64,000 bases of DNA from Spirosoma oryzae (GTDB lineage: Bacteria; Bacteroidota; Bacteroidia; Cytophagales; Spirosomataceae): the NCBI RefSeq assembly GCF_003002825.1, contig NZ_PVTE01000016.1, forward strand, positions 62,001-126,000. The letters are read 5' to 3'. The position numbers were made by a program, and so were the translations under genes. Every line of letters begins with the position of its first letter. Position 1 is the first letter of the stretch. The notes beneath the pieces were generated by a model. The model ran no database searches, was not told the DNA's origin, and saw only the letters and a program-made list of their open reading frames with translations. Shown piece by piece: positions 51,026-59,818 of this stretch.

Positions 51026-51450
51026 GCGATTGGTAAGCGAATGTACGACGGAACCAACGGTTTCTGGTCTGACTACGCAAACGGTTACTACTCGCGTTAA
51101 CCAGGGATAGTACCCTACCCGGCAGCACCCGACCGCTCTAACGCATACAGGGTAGGGCTGTTCAGTACTGGCCTGTTTGCCCCCGCCCCGAAACGTCGGC
51201 CCGGCCTGAAGGAGGAGAAATCTATCGGCGACTTTCTCCCCCCTTCAGGGGTTGTTTGGAGAGCAATTTCTGGGGCGTAAAATCACATTTTTTGTCATTC
51301 CGACGCAGGAGGAATCTTCGGTAACTGGCGGTTTTGTTTGCTTCTACCGAAGATCCCTCGCAGGCTCGGGATGACAAAAAGACTCTTTTACATGGTCAAT
51401 GCCTTCCCCAAACAACCTCCTAGAGGGCGGGTATATCGTCAATCGAAGCG
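51026..51450. other. gene-free region with nested inverted repeats
   Basis: 425 bases without a credible gene. A hairpin with arms GTACCCTACCC and GGGTAGGG lies at 51109-51154. The main element is described separately (51288-51381); weaker outer arms extend it (CAGGGGTTGTTTGGA near 51246 and CCCCAAACAACCTCC near 51408). The right side abuts the aminotransferase stop. Confidence 0.7.
51288..51381. repeat. long inverted repeat, TTTTTGTCATTCC type
   Basis: Left arm 51288-51323 (TTTTTTGTCATTCCGACGC, then AGGAGGAATCTTCGGTA) pairs with right arm 51345-51381 (TACCGAAGATCC, then CTCGGGATGACAAAAAGA), with a few mismatches and a 21-base loop. It could end transcription from both sides, since each arm provides a T-run on one strand. 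Confidence 0.85.
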
Positions 51451-52665
51451 TTACACTGATCTCCCAGTCATCGCCTGGTCAACTAGTTCGATGACCGCGT
51501 CGATTTCCGCTTCCGTGTTGAAATAATGCGGAGACAGCCGGATGATCCAGTCAATTCCTTTTCGGGTAAAATCGATGATCGCGCCCTGTTTATGCTGCAC
51601 CGTAAACAGAACCCCGCCCTGCCGGAGGGCCGCTTCCAGCGTCGCCAGCGACTGACGCGTTGAGTGGAACGTCAGGATGTTGCTTTGTACTGAGCCCCAA
51701 TCCGTCAGGTCAAGCCCGTCGATCTGACCAAGGCCCGTTCGTAACCGATGCATCAGCCCCTGATTCGCCTGCCCGATAGCCTCGATACCCAGCTGATTGG
51801 CGTACCGTACGGCCTCCACTAACCCAACAACAGACAACGACTTTTCCTGCGGCTCGAACCGTCGTGCATCCACCCGTATAGCAAACGTATCGGAACCGGT
51901 CCAGTCAGCCCCCTGACGATCGATGAAAAGCGGTGTTAGCCCTGTATCAAGCACGTTGTCCGACACGTAGAGAAACCCGGTGTTGCGCGGTCCCCGCAGA
52001 AACTTACGCCCGGTAGCTACCAGAAAATCGGCCTGAATCCGATCGACGTCGAGCGGCAATTGGCCTACCGACTGGGCCGCATCGAGCAAATACCAGCAGT
52101 CGTACCGACTACAGATGGCCCCGATTGCTTCAGCCGGTTGTACCAGCCCGGAGTTGGTCGGAATATGCGTAATCGCAACCAGCACCGGCCGATGCTGCTG
52201 AATCAACTGCTCCAGATGCATCAGATCGAGATCGCCGTTATCGAGATCGTGAATGCGAATGAGCCGGATACCCAATCGCTGTTGCAGGCTTAGAAATGCG
52301 AGCTGATTGGAAATGTAGTCATTAGTCGTGGTCAGAATGACATCGCCGGATCGAAACGGAATGGCCGACAGCGCCTGCATGTACGCGGCCGTCGTGCTGT
52401 ACGAAAACGCGATGTTATTAGGCCGGGCGTTGATCAGTCTGGCGGCTTCGCCATACAGTTGCGCCATATGGTCGGCCCGCAGTCGTTCGGCTTCGTAGCC
52501 GCCTACCTGCGTTTCCAGTTGCAGGTAATCCTGCATGGCCGTTATGACGGAGCGGGGCATCAGCGACGCGCCAGCACTGTTCATGAATAGCGTAGAAGTA
52601 GCCAGACCGGGCGTATCGTTCCGGACGGTTTCCTTATCGATGGGTACGAATTGGTTTGTTTGCAT
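51451..52665 (-). CDS. class V aminotransferase-fold PLP enzyme
   Basis: 404 residues from ATG 52665; an ATG 57 bases earlier would overlap the promoter region shared with the divergent regulator. FMNSAGASLMPRSVITAMQDYL begins the fold. LLDAAQSVGQLPLDV gives the PLP-contact Asp, and VATGRKFLRGPRNTGFLYV the PLP-binding Lys. It resembles isopenicillin-N epimerase/cysteine lyase-like members; substrate unknown. It diverges from a MocR-type regulator, whose family often controls a PLP or amino acid enzyme next door. Confidence 0.85.
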   Translation of the reverse strand: MQTNQFVPIDKETVRNDTPGLATSTLFMNSAGASLMPRSVITAMQDYLQLETQVGGYEAERLRADHMAQLYGEAARLINARPNNIAFSYSTTAAYMQALSAIPFRSGDVILTTTNDYISNQLAFLSLQQRLGIRLIRIHDLDNGDLDLMHLEQLIQQHRPVLVAITHIPTNSGLVQPAEAIGAICSRYDCWYLLDAAQSVGQLPLDVDRIQADFLVATGRKFLRGPRNTGFLYVSDNVLDTGLTPLFIDRQGADWTGSDTFAIRVDARRFEPQEKSLSVVGLVEAVRYANQLGIEAIGQANQGLMHRLRTGLGQIDGLDLTDWGSVQSNILTFHSTRQSLATLEAALRQGGVLFTVQHKQGAIIDFTRKGIDWIIRLSPHYFNTEAEIDAVIELVDQAMTGRSV

Positions 52666-52774
52666 AGGGCAAAAGACGGCCGTTTTTTCACGATCCGCCA
52701 GATACACTCCCGCCTTTTTCAAGCCGTACAGCTTTTCTGTCTGCCCAACAAACTGTACGATTCTCTATTACCTG

Positions 52775-52796
52775 CTGTGCGTCTGGTATAGCACAG
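52775..52796. promoter_or_regulatory. candidate operator for the MocR regulator
   Basis: CTGTGC, ten bases (GTCTGGTATA), GCACAG: a perfect 6-base dyad in the 178-base gap between the divergent aminotransferase and regulator genes. The inner GGTATA resembles the ATACC words of GabR-type sites. Seen in sequence; binding is inferred. Confidence 0.4.
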
Positions 52797-52843
52797 TTCA
52801 CACAGCTACTTTTACGTTTTTCCGTTGCTAACAGCCCGAAGTC

Positions 52844-54289
52844 ATGACGAGTCGAACGCCTAAATACCAGACCATTGCCCGGCAGCTCGGCGATAAACTG
52901 CGACTTGGACAACTGGATGACGATGTCAAACTACCGTCTGTCCGTACGCTGAGTCGGGAGCTTCGGGTCAGTATCAACACCGTACAGCAGGCGTACTATT
53001 GTCTGGAAGCCGAAGGGCTGGTCGAAGCCCGTCCGCAGTCAGGTTACTACGCGCGGAGCCGTGCCCGCCGGCAGGATGCGTTGCCGAACCGGTCTCAGCC
53101 CACGGCTAATCCGCAGCAGCCCGACGTTCCCGCCCGGGATTCGCTTCTGCTCCGGCTTATCGCGCTGCAAAACCAGCCCGACTGGCTACCATTTTCGATG
53201 AACGTCCCGGCTCCCAGCCTGATTCCGATTCAGAAACTGAATAAGGCGCTACAACAGGCGCTGCGCACCATGCCGAACGCGGGAATTGGCTACGATGCCA
53301 TCCCCGGCAACCTGGCGCTACGCCAGCAGATTGCCCGCTACACCATGTTCTGGGGCGGCAACCTGACGGCAGACGAGCTAATCACGACGGAAGGATGCAC
53401 AGCAGCCCTGACGCTTTGCCTGAAAGCGGTGACGAAGCCGGGCGATACCATAGCGGTCGAAAGCCCGGCGTACTTCGGTATTCTGCAAACGGTTCTGTCG
53501 CTTGGACTACAGGTGCTGGAACTACCAACGGACCCACTGACCGGGATCGACCTGCTAGCACTGGACGAGCATCTAAAGGCGGGTCGGGTGCAGGCCTGTC
53601 TCTTCGTCACCAACTTCAGCAATCCACTGGGTAGCTGCATGACCGATGCTGGTAAGCAGCAACTGGTGCGTCTGCTGGAAACGTATCAGGTGCCGCTCAT
53701 TGAAGACGATTTGTACGGCGACCTGCACTACGCCCCGCATCGGCCGGTGCCCTGCAAATTCTACGATCGACAGGGGCTGGTACTGTGGTGCGGTTCGTTC
53801 AGCAAAACGCTGGCACCGGGCTACCGGGTTGGCTGGGTAGCCCCCGGCCGCTACTACGACGCCCTGCTGCAACTCAAGCGCTTTCAGGCGGGTGTTTCGC
53901 CGGGGATTACGCAACAGGCGATCGCGCATTTTCTGGCCAACGATCGCTACGAACTACACCTGCACCGCCTGCGACAGACGCTGAAAAGCAACTGCCTGCG
54001 GTATCAGCAAACCATCCGGGCGTCGTTTCCAGTTGGTACCAGAATAAGCGAGCCACAGGGAAGCTTCTCCCTGTGGCTCGAACTTGACCCCGCTATTGAC
54101 ACGGTGTCGCTTTGTGAAGACTTGTTAACGCAGAAAATCAGCATCATGCCGGGGCCTCTGTTTTCGCTCCAGCCGCAGTATGCCAACTGTCTGCGACTCA
54201 GCTACGGCATGCCCTACGATCAGCGCGTCGAAACGGGTTTGCAACAGATCGGGCAACTCGTCAGCCGGTACAGTGTCGGGGTGCGTTAG
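52844..54289 (+). CDS. MocR/PdxR-type GntR regulator with aminotransferase domain
   Basis: 481 residues. Residues 1-75 are a GntR winged helix (YQTIARQLGDKLRLGQLDDDVKLPSVRTLSRELRVSINTVQQAYYCLEAEGLVEARPQSGYY). After a linker, residues about 120-475 are a fold type I aminotransferase: NAGIGYDAIPGNLALRQQIARY, VTNFSNPLGSCM, LIEDDLYGDLHY and GSFSKTLAPGYRVGW, whose Lys binds PLP. Such regulators sense PLP or amino compounds. The divergent class V enzyme is the likely target. Its last 4 bases overlap the convergent GLPGLI gene. Confidence 0.9.
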   Translation: MTSRTPKYQTIARQLGDKLRLGQLDDDVKLPSVRTLSRELRVSINTVQQAYYCLEAEGLVEARPQSGYYARSRARRQDALPNRSQPTANPQQPDVPARDSLLLRLIALQNQPDWLPFSMNVPAPSLIPIQKLNKALQQALRTMPNAGIGYDAIPGNLALRQQIARYTMFWGGNLTADELITTEGCTAALTLCLKAVTKPGDTIAVESPAYFGILQTVLSLGLQVLELPTDPLTGIDLLALDEHLKAGRVQACLFVTNFSNPLGSCMTDAGKQQLVRLLETYQVPLIEDDLYGDLHYAPHRPVPCKFYDRQGLVLWCGSFSKTLAPGYRVGWVAPGRYYDALLQLKRFQAGVSPGITQQAIAHFLANDRYELHLHRLRQTLKSNCLRYQQTIRASFPVGTRISEPQGSFSLWLELDPAIDTVSLCEDLLTQKISIMPGPLFSLQPQYANCLRLSYGMPYDQRVETGLQQIGQLVSRYSVGVR

Positions 54290-55041
54290 TACCGGATGCT
54301 CCAATATGGATTCTCATGGGCAGCGATGCTCTCGGCGATTTTCTTCTTAACCATTGCGTTGTAGTCAGCCTCAGTAATTTTCTTGCCTTTGGTCTTGGGT
54401 AGTTTCAGTTCCTCGGCCGTGACGGGGCGAAGCGTTACGCTCTGCGCAATGATTTCAACATCACCATCGTTGAGGTCCAATTCCAGAATCAGCCCTGGCA
54501 GGCCGCTTACCCGCTCGGGACCCGCTGACACAGGAATATCCTGCGCAAACCAGGCCGTTATCGTCTGATTCTTGATGGGGTCCGTCGTTTCGGCTTTCAT
54601 ACAGATGTAGCCGGCTACTTCCTTGATTTGATTACCAATTTTCCAGGTTGGTGTCCGTAGCGAATCGTCGACAATGTAGACCTTGCCCAGCATCTCCATA
54701 ATGTCCATCTGACGTTCCTTCTCGAAGTTACGCGTCATAATTAATTCACTCTGCCGCCACGAGTAACCCGCATCTTCACTTTCCGACGCGTCACCAGAAT
54801 AGGTATACAGACTTTGGGTGGGCGTAAAGAGCAGTTTCATTTTCTCGCCCTTATTGTCTTCTTCCCAGTTTTTACTCCGCAGCATAATCCGGTCTTTCTG
54901 CTCCTGACTCAGGTAAGTCATCCGGGTGTAAATCTTGCTCCAGTGCGTAATTCGGCGGTATTCCACCACGCCTTCGGTTTTTTGCGCCATCACCAGCGAC
55001 GGCAGGCTCAGCAGTAGCAAGCCAATAAGTAGTCGATACAT
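54286..55041 (-). CDS. GLPGLI-family exported protein
   Basis: 251 residues from ATG 55041. MYRLLIGLLLLSLPSLVMAQ is a signal peptide. The family name motif appears as VSGLPGLILELDLNDGD near residue 190, preceded by WFAQDIPVSAGPERV and GYICMKAETTDP. GLPGLI proteins occur in Bacteroidota, often beside an outer-membrane protein with a carboxypeptidase-regulatory domain, exactly as here. They may be periplasmic partners; function is not established. Separated from that upstream gene only by a palindromic element. Confidence 0.92.
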   Translation of the reverse strand: MYRLLIGLLLLSLPSLVMAQKTEGVVEYRRITHWSKIYTRMTYLSQEQKDRIMLRSKNWEEDNKGEKMKLLFTPTQSLYTYSGDASESEDAGYSWRQSELIMTRNFEKERQMDIMEMLGKVYIVDDSLRTPTWKIGNQIKEVAGYICMKAETTDPIKNQTITAWFAQDIPVSAGPERVSGLPGLILELDLNDGDVEIIAQSVTLRPVTAEELKLPKTKGKKITEADYNAMVKKKIAESIAAHENPYWSIRY

Positions 55042-55062
55042 AGTCGGTATACGGTTTTGATA

Positions 55063-55161
55063 TGTAGCCCAGACGTCCACGTCTGGTAGCCGCCAGGCTA
55101 ACAAAGCTGCCGCCTGAAGCAGTTGGCCTGACGGCCTCCAGACGTGGACGTCTGGGTTACA
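55063..55161. repeat. TGTAGCC-type palindromic element, copy 3
   Basis: Left arm 55063-55086 (TGTAGCCCAGACGTCCACG...) and right arm 55138-55161 are reverse complements with one mismatch in 24. It lies between two co-directional genes (outer-membrane protein and GLPGLI), so it would appear in their joint mRNA. Confidence 0.9.
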
Positions 55162-55164
55162 CGA

Positions 55165-58065
55165 TCAATAAAAATCCTGACGGCGCATCTTGGCCGTTAC
55201 ACCCCGCATGTTGTAGGTGAAGCTAAGTAAAAAGTGGCGAGCCAGTGTCTGAATACTTTCGGTCTGAATATAGTTCTGCCCGTTATACTGACTGACAAAC
55301 ACGTTACGATTCAGGAGATCATAGGCCGACAGCCGTACCTCTGCCCGCTTGGCCTTACCAATGATGTGGTACAGCGACGTATTCAGTATCGGTACCTGCT
55401 GGCGGAAGCCCAGTTGATCATTGATGTATGAGCGGTAATTGAACGTTGTGTTGAGGTAGATATCCTTCGGAAATTTCAGGTTCAGATCGCCCCGGTACGT
55501 GTAGGTGTAGATCGTCTGATTCTGCCCCACATTGACCGAATAGCGAGCGTTCGTAATGTTGACATTAGCGTTACCGTAGAAGGTAATCCAGTCTTTGGGT
55601 GTCAGTTCAAGCCGGGCCCCACCGTTGATATTCTGGTTCTGCGTCTGATTCAAAATATCGGTACCCGGTACCACTTCGGTTACACCGCCGACAAGCCGCG
55701 TTTGCCGGATTGGCGTAAAGCTACGGCCGGCACTGAACTGTCCGTTCAGATTCAGGGTTGCCTTGGTTTTCTTTAACGGAAAACCAAAGTTCAGGTAGCC
55801 ACCCGTAGAGCGCCCACCCGAGATGTTTTCGGGCGATGTCGTTGTAATCAATGTTTCCGTATCAACACTCTGCCCGTATACGATCTGGTTGTCGTTCCAC
55901 GATGTGAACACGTTCGACCAGAAATTGATGAAACTACCGGGGTTAAAGTAACTAAAACCGACCTGTACCTCCTTATTCAGGCCCGGCAACAGGTTGGGAT
56001 TACCCGTCGTAACATAGAGTGGATTAGTAATCGTGCGCACCGGCTGTAGATCGCGCGACGACGGAATCTGCACACCTACCGTGTAGCTACCATACAGATA
56101 CTTGTTGTTTTTCAGATCGTAATTAAGGCCAATATTCGGAATCAGCGTATTGTAGGTGCGCCGGATTGGGATCAACTCCTGCGACCGATCCCGATTGTAT
56201 TTACCATCGAGCACAAAGCTTTGCCCGGCCAGACCTGCGGATAAGTTCAGCCCCTTATATGAATACCGGACACTGCTTCCCAGTCGATTGTAGGTATAGT
56301 TGTTTTTGTAGTACAGACTCAGCGAATCAACCCGCCGTCGAGAATCATCGAGGTTGAATACGCCCCGTTCAACCTCGTCGAAGCGCAGGCTGAAATTGTA
56401 GAACGTTTCCCAGTAAAATTTCTTGGCAAACGGTTCAACGTACAGTAAATTGGCTTTATACTGGTTGCTGAGCAGGCTGGTATTCTGATCCTGATTCAGA
56501 TTGCGGAGGTTACGAAACATATCGTTAACCGTCGTCGCCTGATAAAAATCATTCCGCGATTTCAGCAGTAGATCGGCGTCGTTGTTCGTAAGCTGGTAGG
56601 TAGCACTGGCGGCAAAACTGCGACCTTTCTTTTTGAATTTCAGCCGATACAGCGCCGTATTCGCCAGCGCAAACTGGTTAGCCTGTGTACCATTTGTGGT
56701 ATTACTGGTCGAATACAATTGCTCAGGACTCTTACTAATGCTCTGGTTAATGCGCTGGAAGCTGGCCAGATTTGTGTTACCGATGCCTACCCGACCGTTA
56801 CTGATCACGACCAGCGTCTGCATCGTATCGAGCTGCTTCTCGAAGCGCAGGCTGATGCGATGGTTGGCATTCCGGTTAAGCTGAATACTGGAATCCCGCG
56901 TAATAAGTTGTGTTGCACCAGGTAGCGAACGATCCTGTTTTCGCAGCGTGGCTAAATCCTGTATGGTCTGATTGAAGAAATAACTGGTACTGAGCTTGGT
57001 CTTCTTCGTGTCGTAGTTGTAGTTGACACCACCGGCCAGGTTACGTGTGAAGCCCCGGTTATCGCCCCCACTGATCGGAATGCTCAGGCTCTCGTTATCG
57101 TCGCCAAAGGTGATGTATCGACCCGAGCCACTAAAGCCGAAATCAGCATCATCGTTCCAGTTGAACGAGTTGCTACCCCGAAAATCCTGGTAGTCGTTCC
57201 AGGATAAGCCGCCCTGATTGGTATTGTTACCCAGCAGGACTGCCGACAACTGCCGCTTGCTGTCGAACTTGTTGTAGTTCCCCCGCACGTCGTAACGGGT
57301 CGAAACGTTGTTCGAGGCTGGTCCGGCCCCGGCGGTCAGTTTACCGAAGCCGCCTTTCTTAAATTCATCCTTGAGTTGGAGGTTGACGGTTTTCTCTTTC
57401 TTCCCGTCGTCGATCCCCGTCAGCTTAGCCTGCTCCGTTTTGTCGTTGAACACCTGCACTTTCGTGATGGCATCGGCCTGTAAGTTCTTGGTAGCCAGCT
57501 TCGGATCGCTACCGAAGAACTGCTTCCCGTCGACCGTTACTTTATTAACGGCCTGCCCCTGCGCCCGGATGTTGCCGTCCTGATCGATCTGTACGCCCGG
57601 TAATTTTCGCAACAGATCTTCAACTGTTGAGCCGGGTGGTACTTTAAACGAAGCGGCATTGTATTCGATGGTATCACCTTTAATGGTCAGGGGCGCTTTC
57701 GCCGTCCGGACAACGACTTCCATCAGTTCCCGCGTGATGGGTTTCAGCTTCAGCCCGCCCAGGTCGAGTACGGCTTCGTCGCCATTTTTAATCAACGCAT
57801 TGTAGGGGATATAGCCCACGAAGGTGACCTTCAGGATGTAGCTGCCAGCGCGCAGGTTTTTGAAGGTGAACGCCCCCTTGTCATCGGTTCGTCCGAAATT
57901 GACCATCGACGAATCTTTGGGACTCAATAGCATGACCGTGGATGACGGCAATGCGTTGTTCAGCGTATCGACGGCTCGACCCTGCAATGTAAAGCGGGTC
58001 GGTGTTTGGGCATGTAACACCGTCGTCAGCAGGCATAATGCCCCCAACAGAAAAAGGTTTCTCAT
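55165..58065 (-). CDS. outer-membrane receptor-like protein (CarboxypepD_reg, TonB plug, beta-barrel)
   Basis: 966 residues from ATG 58065. MRNLFLLGALCLLTTVLHAQ is a signal peptide. Residues about 25-105 are a carboxypeptidase-regulatory-like domain (FTLQGRAVDTLNNALPSSTVMLLSP...GAFTFKNLRAGSYILKVTFVGY). A plug-like domain follows (GSTVEDLLRKLPGVQIDQDGNIRAQGQAVNKVTVDGKQFFGSDP), then a large barrel. This is the outer-membrane beta-barrel family commonly paired with GLPGLI proteins. No SusD is nearby, so glycan uptake is not implied; the ligand is unknown. Confidence 0.9.
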   Translation of the reverse strand: MRNLFLLGALCLLTTVLHAQTPTRFTLQGRAVDTLNNALPSSTVMLLSPKDSSMVNFGRTDDKGAFTFKNLRAGSYILKVTFVGYIPYNALIKNGDEAVLDLGGLKLKPITRELMEVVVRTAKAPLTIKGDTIEYNAASFKVPPGSTVEDLLRKLPGVQIDQDGNIRAQGQAVNKVTVDGKQFFGSDPKLATKNLQADAITKVQVFNDKTEQAKLTGIDDGKKEKTVNLQLKDEFKKGGFGKLTAGAGPASNNVSTRYDVRGNYNKFDSKRQLSAVLLGNNTNQGGLSWNDYQDFRGSNSFNWNDDADFGFSGSGRYITFGDDNESLSIPISGGDNRGFTRNLAGGVNYNYDTKKTKLSTSYFFNQTIQDLATLRKQDRSLPGATQLITRDSSIQLNRNANHRISLRFEKQLDTMQTLVVISNGRVGIGNTNLASFQRINQSISKSPEQLYSTSNTTNGTQANQFALANTALYRLKFKKKGRSFAASATYQLTNNDADLLLKSRNDFYQATTVNDMFRNLRNLNQDQNTSLLSNQYKANLLYVEPFAKKFYWETFYNFSLRFDEVERGVFNLDDSRRRVDSLSLYYKNNYTYNRLGSSVRYSYKGLNLSAGLAGQSFVLDGKYNRDRSQELIPIRRTYNTLIPNIGLNYDLKNNKYLYGSYTVGVQIPSSRDLQPVRTITNPLYVTTGNPNLLPGLNKEVQVGFSYFNPGSFINFWSNVFTSWNDNQIVYGQSVDTETLITTTSPENISGGRSTGGYLNFGFPLKKTKATLNLNGQFSAGRSFTPIRQTRLVGGVTEVVPGTDILNQTQNQNINGGARLELTPKDWITFYGNANVNITNARYSVNVGQNQTIYTYTYRGDLNLKFPKDIYLNTTFNYRSYINDQLGFRQQVPILNTSLYHIIGKAKRAEVRLSAYDLLNRNVFVSQYNGQNYIQTESIQTLARHFLLSFTYNMRGVTAKMRRQDFY

Positions 58066-58397
58066 GAGAGATAGAGTGAAGGTTGACTGGAACTGTGGCA
58101 AGATAATCCGACCGGCAACGGCCTGACACCGTCTTAACGTATTTTAACTATTTTTATAGTATGTTATTTCGTGAGCGGTTTAACCCATTGCCAATGAGTC
58201 GACAAAGCACCAAACCGTTGCACGGATCACTTAAAGTGAGACTAAAACAGGCTTAAATCCATACGCAGCCCGCCGATATTTCAGCTGTATTGATTAAACG
58301 GTATGTTCTATCTGAGACAGTATCCCTGCTGTGGTAGCCGAACGCTGATCCGGTATGCTTTGTTAGCGGCTCGACACCAGGATGCCGCCGGAGACAG
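58066..58397. other. gene-free region upstream of the outer-membrane protein
   Basis: 332 bases between the receptor-like gene and the pabB stop. An AT-rich patch at 58136-58168 (AACTATTTTTATAGTATG) may hold the minus-strand promoter, but no exact TAnnTTTG box was found. No RNA gene, repeat or credible short reading frame seen. Confidence 0.5.
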
Positions 58398-59717
58398 TTA
58401 GCGTCCTTCCAGCAGGCTACGGATCGCACGGGCTTTTAGCAAACACTCGGCCCATTCCTGTTCCGGATCGGCATCGTAGGTGATGGCACTGCCCACTGAA
58501 AACGATGCGTATTGCCGCTCACTATCGTAAAGCAGCGACCGGATTACGACGCTGAAATCGAAATCGTTGCCGGGCGTGATGTAGCCCAAAGCCCCCGAAT
58601 ACAGCCCCCGCCGGCTACTTTCCAGCTCGTCGATCAGGACCATCGACCGAATCTTGGGCGCACCGGTCATGCTGCCCATCGGGAAGGCGTTACGGATGGC
58701 ATCAGTCCACGTACAATCTGAACGGAGCGTGGCCGATATAGTCGAAATCATCTGAAACACGTGGCGAAACCCGTAGATGCCAAACAGTTCATCGACCCGT
58801 ACCGAACCCGTTTCGGCCGACCGCGCCAGGTCGTTTCGCACCAGGTCAACGATCATCAGATTCTCAGCCCGTTCTTTTTCCGAACCAAGCAGCTGTGCCC
58901 GAAGCTGCGCATCCTCATCAATCGTCTGCCCCCGGCGGATGGTACCTTTAATGGGTTGAGACGTCAGTTTCATCCCGTCTTTTCGGATAAACCGTTCCGG
59001 CGATGCACCCATCAGATAGCGGTCGCCCAAGCGCAGAAAAGCAGAGAACGGCATGGGTGAGCGCTCGTTCAACGCCCAGTAGACGGCTTCCGGTTCGAGC
59101 CGGGCCTGCTCGATAAAAAACTCGACACAGTAATTCAGTTCATATACCTCACCTTCACGAATCGCCTGCTGAATTTGCCGGACGGTAGCTTTATACGCGT
59201 CGGATGTTACCCGGCAATGCACCGACTGCGGAATAATCGGCTGCGTATCCGGTACTGGATACGCTAGTAACTCGGCCAGCAACGTCTCCGTATCGCCTTC
59301 CCCCGTCAGTGTAGCTACGCCGTCCTGGTAATCGATGATCCAGCGGGGTTCGGCAAAGAACGCATCCGGGAAGCCGAGTCGGTTGGCCTGTCGACTGCCT
59401 AAGGTCTCCAACTGATTTTTCAGGTCGTAGCCAAAATACCCGACCCAGTATGACGGACGCTCAGCCTGCGCCAGCCGCAGTTGCTCGAACGCGTCTGACT
59501 CAGTAGCCCCATCAAAAACAGAAACGACCCGTTTCGCACCAACAAAGAGTCGGTTGGGAAACGGATCGTTTGGATACGCGATATGATTGTTGTTCAACAG
59601 CGCGACGAAGCCGTCGTTCTGCGGAAGTGCCATAGCCCAGGCTATAGCTCGTTGCCAGAACAGATCGGTGTACGGTGTACTGTTTTCGGGTGTCAGTTCT
59701 CGGTTTTCGGGTGACAT
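58398..59717 (-). CDS. pabB: aminodeoxychorismate synthase component I
   Basis: Up to 439 residues. The chorismate-binding domain is complete: MPFSAFLRLGDRYLMGASPERF, SQPIKGTIRRGQTIDEDAQL, NLMIVDLVRNDLAR, GSMTGAPKIRSM, SRRGLYSGALGYITPGNDFDFSVVIR and FSVGSAITYDADPEQEWAE. SQPIKGT with Lys supports PabB rather than TrpE, though the two can be confused. It makes 4-amino-4-deoxychorismate for folate. The first 12 codons (SPENRELTPENS) come from an arm of a GTTTTCGG-type palindrome that runs into the gene, so the true start may be later. Confidence 0.85.
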   Translation of the reverse strand: MSPENRELTPENSTPYTDLFWQRAIAWAMALPQNDGFVALLNNNHIAYPNDPFPNRLFVGAKRVVSVFDGATESDAFEQLRLAQAERPSYWVGYFGYDLKNQLETLGSRQANRLGFPDAFFAEPRWIIDYQDGVATLTGEGDTETLLAELLAYPVPDTQPIIPQSVHCRVTSDAYKATVRQIQQAIREGEVYELNYCVEFFIEQARLEPEAVYWALNERSPMPFSAFLRLGDRYLMGASPERFIRKDGMKLTSQPIKGTIRRGQTIDEDAQLRAQLLGSEKERAENLMIVDLVRNDLARSAETGSVRVDELFGIYGFRHVFQMISTISATLRSDCTWTDAIRNAFPMGSMTGAPKIRSMVLIDELESSRRGLYSGALGYITPGNDFDFSVVIRSLLYDSERQYASFSVGSAITYDADPEQEWAECLLKARAIRSLLEGR

Positions 59718-59817
59718 AAACTAGTGTGCAGTAGCCGATGACCTACTACTGGATGGAACACAGGAAACGACCCACCGTATTCTGAATACTATAAACCGAA
59801 AACCGTATACCGACAGA
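59675..59817. repeat. GTTTTCGG/CGAAAAC palindrome reaching into pabB
   Basis: Left words GTTTTCGGGTG and GTTCTCGGTTTTCGGG (59679-59714, inside the pabB 5' end) pair with AAACCGAAAACCG and TATACCGACAGAAC (59790-59817). The element uses the same words as those in the hexuronate cluster. Confidence 0.55.
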
Positions 59818-59818
59818 A

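Noticed and set aside
58398-59717. trpE (anthranilate synthase I)
   Set aside because: The SQPIKGT motif and single-gene context fit PabB better; no trpG or other trp gene is present.
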